DNA of 64,000 nt from DASWID01 sp049682815 (GTDB taxonomy: Bacteria; Desulfobacterota_D; UBA1144; Nemesobacterales; CSP1-2), in the NCBI GenBank assembly GCA_049682815.1, contig JBAUII010000068.1, forward strand, positions 4,908 through 68,907, written 5' to 3'. The position numbers and the translations under genes were made by a program. How positions within the stretch are numbered: the stretch's first letter is position 1; each line of letters begins with the position of its first letter. Below are positions 53,421 to 60,045 of the stretch, piece after piece. The notes beneath the pieces are model-generated. The model saw only the letters and a program-made list of their open reading frames with translations, was not told the DNA's origin and made no database searches.

Positions 53421-53533
53421 TGCTCCCGAGGACCTTTGTCGGGAATCCGCCACCATTCTGTCATCCCCGAATGCTTTAATCGGGGATCCATAAAGACGTC
53501 ATTGCGAGTGGCAACGCCACGAAGCAATCTCAT
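53421..53533 (+). repeat. Dispersed bipartite hairpin repeat, full copy
   Basis: CTCCCGAGG...GTCGGGAATCC and TCATCCCCGA...TCGGGGATCC are followed by ATAAAGACGTCATTGCGAG and CGAAGCAATCTCAT. It is the same element as at 14270-14346 and, inverted, 15428-15502, about 38 kb away. Confidence 0.7.
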
Positions 53534-53996
53534 ATTCGCCCCCCCTACCCTCCATTCTCTTTCATCATTTGAATCTTGTCATGAGTCCTTTAAAATCCCG
53601 TCCCTTCACCCTGTCTGAGCCCTGAGCCTGTCGAACTATCGAATGGGGTCGAAGGATCGAACGCTGATCCGGGTTCTCCCCATACTCCGACAAGACCATA
53701 TGAGGCCAAATGCGTGGAATGAGAAAAGGGCGTGACAAACAAATAAGCAAAGCCTGTGCACAACTTATTCAAATTACAACAATACAAGCCTGACCCGTAG
53801 CTCTAAGTAATTATGCAATATCTTATTATCTAAGTCTCCTCTATCCATTGGTTTGTTTTTAATTTGGTTCATTATTCCTAAAGATTTCATTGAGCGGATT
53901 ATCATCCTAAGCTCTTCAGGCCAAGCTACAAAGAAATAGCCAAGCTATGATAACAGGGTGGCACTTATATTATCCTCGATGGTGGTCTGGCGAATA

Positions 53997-54025
53997 TTGC
54001 ATATTAAACGGCTTTTGTGTATAAT
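53997..54025 (+). promoter_or_regulatory. Sigma-70-type promoter at the island boundary
   Basis: TTGCAT (53997-54002) and a perfect TATAAT (54020-54025) have a 17-base spacer, about 105 bases upstream of the ATG at 54130. Confidence 0.5.
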
Positions 54026-54129
54026 CTTTACCATATAAAACGAGTATGCACTATTTGTTTAAGACAAACTATAACACAAGAGATTTATTTATTAATATTC
54101 AAAAATATCTCTACAAGGGGGTTAATAAG

Positions 54130-54507
54130 ATGAGAATAAAATTCATATCTCCTAAGGCTGGATATGGGAAAGTAAAATGTACTGTGCACAAAAACGGTAA
54201 GTTAGGTTTTTCCCAAGCTGCCATTAAAAGATTGAATGTAACCGACTCTAAACATTTCAAAATTGGTGTCAACGAAGAAGATAAGTCTGATGATAGCTTG
54301 TACCTTATGGTAACAGAGAATGAAGATAGAGATACATACAATGTAAATAAAGCCGGCAACTACTATTATCTGAATACTAGAAATTTGTTTGATGAACTAA
54401 ACCTGAATTATAGAAACAAGCGTATTATATACGATATTGAAGAGATTGAATACGAGGGAACACGATTGTATAAATTAAATAAGAGGGAGTTGGACAGGAG
54501 TAAATAG
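54130..54507 (+). CDS. Hypothetical protein, 125 residues, at the head of the island
   Basis: I do not recognise a family. The protein is charged and probably beta-rich (alternating segments such as KVKCTVHKNGKLGFS and NYYYLNTRNLFDELNLNYRNKRIIYDIEEIEYEG). It has one cysteine, no membrane segment and no di-glycine end; it finishes with ELDRSK. The ATG at 54130 has an AAGGGGG box about 10 bases upstream. A longer in-frame start at 54046 is possible. A separate promoter-like pair lies between it and the next gene. It could be a regulator or an unrelated passenger. Whether it has a beta-grasp fold cannot be judged by eye. Confidence 0.65.
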   Translation: MRIKFISPKAGYGKVKCTVHKNGKLGFSQAAIKRLNVTDSKHFKIGVNEEDKSDDSLYLMVTENEDRDTYNVNKAGNYYYLNTRNLFDELNLNYRNKRIIYDIEEIEYEGTRLYKLNKRELDRSK

Positions 54508-54523
54508 AGGTGATAAATATAGC

Positions 54524-54551
54524 TTGAATATCTATGCATTTATGTTAGATT
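54524..54551 (+). promoter_or_regulatory. Sigma-70-type promoter for the MBL / E2-E1-JAB operon
   Basis: TTGAAT (54524-54529) and TAGATT (54546-54551) have a 16-base spacer, just before the GGAGGA box and TTG start of the MBL gene. Confidence 0.45.
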
Positions 54552-54581
54552 TCTAAAACCTATTATGACGGAGGAAAAATT

Positions 54582-55727
54582 TTGCATAAATTAACATTTT
54601 ATCCGCTTGGAAATGCAGATACCTGCAAGATTGATCTTTCAGATGGACAAAAGCTTCTCTTTGACTATGCCCACTTGCGAGATAACGAGAATGAAGAAGA
54701 TCTTCGAGCAGATCTGGAAAAATTGCTCCGAGAGGATTTAGAAGCAGCAGGACGTGATTATTTCGATGTTGTGGCATTTACGCATGCTGACACAGACCAT
54801 ATAAAACGTGCTTCTGAATTTTTTTTCTTAGAGCATGCTAGCAAATATCAGGGTGATGAACGTATTAAAATCAAGGAACTTTGGGTTCCTGCCGCTATGA
54901 TAATCGAAGAAGGATTAAAAGATGATGCTAGAGTGTTGCGGAGTGAAGCTAGATATCGCCTAAAGAATGGTTTTGGCATAAGAGTTTTTTCTCGACCTGA
55001 AAGGCTAAAAGATTGGTTTGAAGAACAAGGTATAGCAGTAGAGGAGCGGAGTGGATTAATAACCAACGCTGGTCAAACGGTTCCAGGATTTAACAAAGAT
55101 AGGGACGGAGTTGAGTTTTTTGTTCATTCGCCTTTTGCACTACGAGATGGTGAAGAATTAGAGGATCGTAATGAGAGTTCTTTAATACTCCATATAACAC
55201 TCATTTGCAAGGGGAGGGAAACAAAATTTTTACTCATAGGAGACTCAACGCATGACGCTTTAGCTAATGTAGTGAATATTACAAAATATCACCATAGAGA
55301 AGAACGCTTGGAATGGGATATTTACGATATACCCCACCATTGTAGCTACTTAGCACTTAGCGATGAAAAAAGAGCGAAAAAAACTATACCTGCTCCAGAA
55401 GTTAAGTGGCTATTAGATCAAGGCAGTAAGAAGGGTGTTTTAGTATCTAGCAGCAATCCAATTCCAAATGATTATGAAAATCCTCAGCCCCCACATAAGC
55501 AGGCAGCAAGTTGTTACGAAGATATTGAGCAGGGTATAGATGGTAGATTTAAGGTAACGATGGAGCATCCGACTGTATCTAAACCAGAACCATTAGTTAT
55601 TACCATTGACGAGTGGGGAGCTAAACCAAAGTTAATTATTTCGGGTGGTGGATCTGCAACTACAAGTCGTCCAGCACCAAGGGCTGGTATTTTGAATGAC
55701 GCTAAATTATCTTCCAGTACTGGGTGA
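54582..55727 (+). CDS. Metallo-beta-lactamase-fold protein paired with an E2-E1-JAB protein
   Basis: MBL-fold protein of 381 residues, nearest to the ComEC/Rec2-like branch. The metal motif is HADTDH (68-73), with GDSTHD (220-225) and PHHCS (251-255) as later ligand regions. The HxHxDH consensus is altered at its second position, as in the ComEC-type group. Residues from about 353 form a flexible Gly/Ser/Thr/Pro-rich tail that ends in glycine. The TTG start at 54582 is 8 bases after GGAGGA. The 3' end overlaps the next gene by 32 bases, so they are translated together. Its likely activity is hydrolysis of a phosphoester or nucleic-acid-like substrate, and its tail may be a conjugation target. 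Both are inference. Confidence 0.88.
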   Translation: MHKLTFYPLGNADTCKIDLSDGQKLLFDYAHLRDNENEEDLRADLEKLLREDLEAAGRDYFDVVAFTHADTDHIKRASEFFFLEHASKYQGDERIKIKELWVPAAMIIEEGLKDDARVLRSEARYRLKNGFGIRVFSRPERLKDWFEEQGIAVEERSGLITNAGQTVPGFNKDRDGVEFFVHSPFALRDGEELEDRNESSLILHITLICKGRETKFLLIGDSTHDALANVVNITKYHHREERLEWDIYDIPHHCSYLALSDEKRAKKTIPAPEVKWLLDQGSKKGVLVSSSNPIPNDYENPQPPHKQAASCYEDIEQGIDGRFKVTMEHPTVSKPEPLVITIDEWGAKPKLIISGGGSATTSRPAPRAGILNDAKLSSSTG

Positions 55728-57945
55728 TGTAATATCCAAAAGTGATCTTAGAATTTCTAAAGCCAAAGAGATTTCAGATGCTTTAGAAAAATTACCTTAT
55801 TTCTCACTTATAGAACTAAGAAGAATAACAAATCCATATGAGGCGGAAGCGGTAATATTTGATACCGAGGTGGAAATTGGACAAAAAACTATCCATGATA
55901 TTCGTAGTACGGAACGAATTGCAGTAATTTTTACTCCAGAAGATAAATTCGTTCCTGAGGTTCTTGGTCTCCGCCCAGATTTTCCTTTAGTCCCTCATTT
56001 GAACTTACGTCAACAAGAAAGGCCCCGAAGCCTTTGTCTATTCAGTGAGAAGTACAGTGAAGTGAAATTTCACTGGACACCAAAATACTTTTTGGAGCGC
56101 ATCCGTGAATGGTTAGCTCTTAGCGCTAAGGGTGAACTTCATGGAGATGATCAACCTCTAGAACCATTATTAATAGGATCACCTATAAAACTAATATTTC
56201 CATTCGACCTATTTGATGGAAAAAATATTGACGAACTTGAATTGATAATAATACGACGTGCCGATTATGGAAGTAACGGATCGACTCTAATTGCTAATCG
56301 ACAGAAAGACACTCCGACGATTAATAAAGAAGAGATACGATTTATTGCATTTCCAATCCAGGGCAGGCCTCAAGCGCACGGAATAATTTATAATCAGCCC
56401 GCGAATTTGTCAGAGCTTCACGACTTTCTAGATAGAACAAAGATTGATTTATTGAATGAACTACGAGGCTTTTTGAGAAAGTTTCAAACAAGTCACCCTA
56501 ATAGTAACTTAATTAGAGCTCACCTTATATTGATTATTAATCTCCCTAAGACAAGACATAGTAGTGGTAAACCCGAATCATCAGATATGTGGGCTTTCTG
56601 GTTGGAAGACACAATAGAAGAACTAGGAAGGAAAATTGGAATCTGGGAGAAAAAGGCAGGAGGGTTAGGAATCTTAATACCTCCTGACTATTTTAAAAAG
56701 GGTGAAGATGTGAAAATACACATACTCGATCCTACACCCTACTTATCACGAGAACTTGCTTCTAAGTTAAATGGATTAAACCGAATAGATGACAGACAAT
56801 TTTGTCTTGTTGGAGTTGGAGCACTTGGTTCACAAGTATTGAATAATCTCGTTCGAATGGGTATTGGAAACTGGACAATCATTGATGAAGATTGTTTGCT
56901 TCCCCATAATCTTGCTCGTCATGCACTTACAAGTATTCATTTGGGATATTCCAAAGCAGAAATGCTTGCGGCAGAAGCGAATGGAATGATAAAAGGTGAG
57001 CCAGTCGCAAGCTCCATTGTAACTGATGTTTTAAATCCCCTAGATTCATTTGAGAATCTAAATTCTGCTTTCAAAGAGGCTCGAGTTATTATAGATGCGT
57101 CTGCATCAATCCCAGTTGCTCGACATTTGGTTCGAGATATCAAATCCAGAGCTCGCCGCCTGTCTATATTTCTCAACCCATCAGGAAGTGATGTCGTTAT
57201 TCTTGCAGAAGATGAAAAAAGAAAACTTCCCCTTGATTGTTTGGAAATGCAATATTATCGTTACGTGATAACTAAGCCTAAATTAAAAACTCATTTTCAA
57301 AGAAAGGTTGGCTCAGTTCGTTATGCTCGCTCATGCAGAGACATAAGTAGCACTATTCCACAAGACCTAGTTTCATTACATTCTTCCATATGTTGCCGAG
57401 GGATCCTCAGTTTGATTAAGCAGAAGAAGTCACGTATTTCGATATGGAAGGCTGACATTATTGATTTGACAGTGACGAAATACAACGTTCCAATTTATGA
57501 GATTATACAGAGGAAGCTTGGCCCCTGGACCTTATGTTTCGATCAGTTTTTGTTAAATAAAATATCAGAATCACGGGAAGAAAAATTGCCAAACGAAACC
57601 GGAGGTGTTCTGATAGGATCTTACGACATGCAAAGAAAGATTGTTTACGTTGTGGATACTATTTTGTCACCTCCTGACAGTTTTGAATATCCGACCGCAT
57701 ATATAAGAGGGTGCAAAGGATTAAAAAAACGTGTTGATGAAATTCAAGAAACAACTATAGGAATGTTGAATTATGTAGGAGAGTGGCATTCCCACCCATG
57801 TGGATTTAATACTAAACTTAGTGACGATGATAAAAAATTGTTTAGCTGGCTGAAAGAAAATATGAATATAGAAGGATTACCTGCATTGATGCTGATTGCA
57901 GGAGATAAAGCAAAATACTCGTGGTACCTTGAGAACACTAGTTAA
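55696..57945 (+). CDS. Three-domain E2-like / E1 (ThiF)-like / JAB (JAMM) fusion protein
   Basis: A 749-residue protein that combines ubiquitin-type conjugation and deconjugation modules. Residues about 40-155 look like a prokaryotic E2 domain, with His101 in VPHLN, candidate catalytic Cys114 in RPRSLCLF, and the helix FLERIREWLALSAKGELH. Residues about 160-360 are a linker domain I do not recognise. Residues about 365-600 are an E1/ThiF adenylation domain with GVGALGS (373-379), DEDCLLPHNLARHAL, and candidate catalytic Cys547 in SCRDISS. Residues about 630-745 are a JAB/JAMM isopeptidase with Glu634, HSHP (698-701) and Ser709/Asp712. All three active sites look intact. It resembles CBASS Cap2 (E2-E1) plus Cap3 (JAB) in one chain, but no CD-NTase is adjacent. 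Confidence 0.88.
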   Translation: MTLNYLPVLGDVISKSDLRISKAKEISDALEKLPYFSLIELRRITNPYEAEAVIFDTEVEIGQKTIHDIRSTERIAVIFTPEDKFVPEVLGLRPDFPLVPHLNLRQQERPRSLCLFSEKYSEVKFHWTPKYFLERIREWLALSAKGELHGDDQPLEPLLIGSPIKLIFPFDLFDGKNIDELELIIIRRADYGSNGSTLIANRQKDTPTINKEEIRFIAFPIQGRPQAHGIIYNQPANLSELHDFLDRTKIDLLNELRGFLRKFQTSHPNSNLIRAHLILIINLPKTRHSSGKPESSDMWAFWLEDTIEELGRKIGIWEKKAGGLGILIPPDYFKKGEDVKIHILDPTPYLSRELASKLNGLNRIDDRQFCLVGVGALGSQVLNNLVRMGIGNWTIIDEDCLLPHNLARHALTSIHLGYSKAEMLAAEANGMIKGEPVASSIVTDVLNPLDSFENLNSAFKEARVIIDASASIPVARHLVRDIKSRARRLSIFLNPSGSDVVILAEDEKRKLPLDCLEMQYYRYVITKPKLKTHFQRKVGSVRYARSCRDISSTIPQDLVSLHSSICCRGILSLIKQKKSRISIWKADIIDLTVTKYNVPIYEIIQRKLGPWTLCFDQFLLNKISESREEKLPNETGGVLIGSYDMQRKIVYVVDTILSPPDSFEYPTAYIRGCKGLKKRVDEIQETTIGMLNYVGEWHSHPCGFNTKLSDDDKKLFSWLKENMNIEGLPALMLIAGDKAKYSWYLENTS

Positions 57946-58096
57946 TTTATCACCTATCATGATAAAGGAAACTCTGAAATTTTGATTTATAGGTGAAACT
58001 TGAAAAAAGGATTTGAATTCTTTTTTGTAAGTTACCAGTAATACTGTGATTACAAAAAAATGAGCATATATGATAATGAACTAAGGAGAATTAGAA

Positions 58097-58912
58097 GTGG
58101 AAGTGCATTTTATAGATGTAGGTTGTGGAAACATGGTATTAATTGTTCTCCCAGAAGGATCGGTGTTAATTTACGATTGTAATATAACAAATGATAATAC
58201 AGGGAGGGTTCTTTTATACTTATATAGAATCATAGATAATAAATCTATAGATGTCTTTATTAATTCGCATAGAGATGCTGATCATATGAGAGGAATAAAA
58301 AAGCTACATGCTGCCAACACAATCAAAGCGATTTGGGATACGGGAGTACCTGGAACCACTACTTATTCACCAGAATACAGGGAATATATGGATCTTCGTA
58401 GATCGCTTCCTTCAAAAGAGATTGAACCAAGGAAATACTGGACATATGGAGATGCCAAGCTAAGATGTATGAATTCAAAATGGGAGGACTTCTCTGAGCC
58501 AAATGAACAAAGTGTGGTATTGAAAATTGAGTATAAAGGGTCGTCGGTTATGCTCAGCGGAGATACGAACTATAGACCATGGAAAGAGAAACTTCTTACT
58601 TTTTATAAAAACGGTGACCTCGGGTCCGACATTTTGCTTGCTGCTCATCATGGTTCATTATCGTTCTTTGATGATCCATCAAATTCCCAAAATTATTACA
58701 CCAACCATATTAGAAAAATAAATCCAGCAATGACTCTGATATCTGTTGGGCCAAATAATTATGACCTTCCAAATAAGAAAGCCGTTGAGCTCTATGAGAA
58801 ATTTTCACGAGGTTCCGAGAAAGGAAATAAAGTTTTCACAACAGAAAATAAAGGTACTATGAAGTTGGTAATGAAAGAAGCGGGAGGCTGGACATTATAT
58901 AGCAATCAATAA
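58097..58912 (+). CDS. Second metallo-beta-lactamase-fold protein (ComEC-C-terminal type)
   Basis: 271-residue MBL-fold hydrolase: HFIDVGCGNMVLI at the start, metal motif HRDADH (58-63), LSGDTN (153-158), and AAHHGS (182-187). These match the soluble MBL domain of ComEC/Rec2-type proteins. It is distinct from the first MBL protein at 54582 but of the same branch. The GTG at 58097 follows an AAGGAGAA box. The stop is two bases before the start of the 232-residue membrane protein, so the two are surely coupled. The substrate is unknown; a nucleotide or DNA-related phosphodiester is plausible. Confidence 0.87.
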   Translation: MEVHFIDVGCGNMVLIVLPEGSVLIYDCNITNDNTGRVLLYLYRIIDNKSIDVFINSHRDADHMRGIKKLHAANTIKAIWDTGVPGTTTYSPEYREYMDLRRSLPSKEIEPRKYWTYGDAKLRCMNSKWEDFSEPNEQSVVLKIEYKGSSVMLSGDTNYRPWKEKLLTFYKNGDLGSDILLAAHHGSLSFFDDPSNSQNYYTNHIRKINPAMTLISVGPNNYDLPNKKAVELYEKFSRGSEKGNKVFTTENKGTMKLVMKEAGGWTLYSNQ

Positions 58913-58914
58913 AA

Positions 58915-59613
58915 ATGGACAAATTAAGTTACTATGATGTATTATCAAACCTTCTTCCTGGGCTAGTGTTTGTTTGGGCCTTGGGAGTGCTTGGACCATT
59001 CACAAAAGGTACAATCCAGCTTCTTTTAACTGGTAATACTATCGTCGATTCGATAATTTTTGTCGCACTAGGTTATGTTGCTGGCCATATTTTACAGTTT
59101 ATATCGAGATATTCTATAGAACAAATTTTGAAGAGAATATTTTGGAAAGGAAATTTCTTTTCAGATATTTTTCTAGTATCGGCATTTAAGCAATGTCCCC
59201 AAGTTGAATTACGCCGTTATATAGCCATTGCTGAAAATAAGCTTGGCTTCTCCCGTGATGATTTGGGAGTTTTGTGTGATCCAGATGTTACATCAAATCA
59301 ATCCAAGAAAGAAAAAGCGATTTCACTCTCAAGAGCAATTTATCGTGCTATTGATGCAAAGACAAGCGGCTTATCACGTGCACATAAAGCACATATTCAG
59401 AATACATTCTATTCATTATTCAGAAATCTTTCGGTAGTTTTTCTGATACTAGGACTGTCTGATTTGTTAGCAATAATCTTACATTTTGTACCACTAAGTA
59501 AAAAGATGACGTTTCTCATAGTAGTTAACTTTGCAATCTCGGTAATTTTTTTTATTAGAGCAAAACAACGTGGCGAATTATATGTAAGAAGTTTATTTTG
59601 GAGCTATATTTGA
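58915..59613 (+). CDS. Multi-pass membrane protein coupled to an MBL-fold protein
   Basis: 232 residues with about four membrane helices: two near the N-terminus (LLPGLVFVWALGVLGPF and SIIFVALGYVAGHILQFI) and two near the C-terminus (LSVVFLILGLSDLLAIIL and MTFLIVVNFAISVIFFI). A cytoplasmic, charged domain of about 100 residues lies between the pairs. The start, YYDVLSNLLPGLVF, resembles small membrane proteins I have seen associated with accessory and defence loci. A pore or anchor for the MBL protein is a reasonable guess. No enzyme motif is visible. Confidence 0.78.
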   Translation: MDKLSYYDVLSNLLPGLVFVWALGVLGPFTKGTIQLLLTGNTIVDSIIFVALGYVAGHILQFISRYSIEQILKRIFWKGNFFSDIFLVSAFKQCPQVELRRYIAIAENKLGFSRDDLGVLCDPDVTSNQSKKEKAISLSRAIYRAIDAKTSGLSRAHKAHIQNTFYSLFRNLSVVFLILGLSDLLAIILHFVPLSKKMTFLIVVNFAISVIFFIRAKQRGELYVRSLFWSYI

Positions 59614-59703
59614 GAATTATGGAAGTTCTTGAAAAAAGCTGAACGGGAACTTGTTCTATAAAAAAATAAAACGGAATTTAATCCCATAAGGAGGCCTAAA
59701 ATA

Positions 59704-59955
59704 ATGCCATCAAAAAGAGATAATTATCGATATGAACTCCGCGATAAGGGTTCATTAGTTTATGTGGGGATTACAAATGATCCTGAAAAGAGGGAGCAGG
59801 AGCATAAGGGTGAAAGAAAAAGATTCACTAGTATGAACATTATTACGCCCCCTGTTACACAAGATTCAGCTGAGAGATGGGAAGAAAAAAGGCTGGAAAC
59901 ATACCGCACAAATCATCAAGGGAAAAACCCCCGATATAACAAGACGGGAATATAA
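59704..59955 (+). CDS. GIY-YIG-like small nuclease-fold protein
   Basis: 83 residues. The N-terminus reads YRYELRDKGSLVYVGITNDPEKREQEH, which matches the GIY-YIG core pattern in relaxed form (Y-x(n)-VYVGIT, then Arg-x3-His). The catalytic Glu expected near the C-terminus may be in SAERWEEKRLE. It has an AAGGAGG box before its ATG. Its small size and degenerate first motif make nuclease activity uncertain. It ends the plus-strand island genes and faces the type I restriction genes. Confidence 0.72.
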   Translation: MPSKRDNYRYELRDKGSLVYVGITNDPEKREQEHKGERKRFTSMNIITPPVTQDSAERWEEKRLETYRTNHQGKNPRYNKTGI

Positions 59956-60045
59956 ACAGGTTCTATCTAGTTCATACAAGCTTATTATCTTAACGACGAT
60001 ACGGAAGTCTTATCTCTTGCTTCGCATGTGTTCCTTTTAAGATTA

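Larger units (their letters stand above)
53190..54129. other. Non-coding spacer with repeats before the defence-like island
   Basis: No full gene is recognised. It contains a start-less frame of about 52 codons (53218-53376, lysine- and glutamate-rich), one full bipartite hairpin repeat, a CTGAGCCCTGAGCCTGTCGA element (from 53615) and a promoter-like element near 54020. It marks the boundary between core genes and the island. Confidence 0.65.

Noticed and set aside
53388..53787. Frames in the spacer near 53.5 kb
   Set aside because: They overlap the hairpin repeat and the CTGAGCCTGTCGAA element and lack start signals.
55696..57945. Reading the fusion protein as a standard type II CBASS Cap2
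   Set aside because: A JAB domain is fused at the C-terminus, and no CD-NTase or CBASS effector gene is adjacent, so it is not a canonical CBASS locus.
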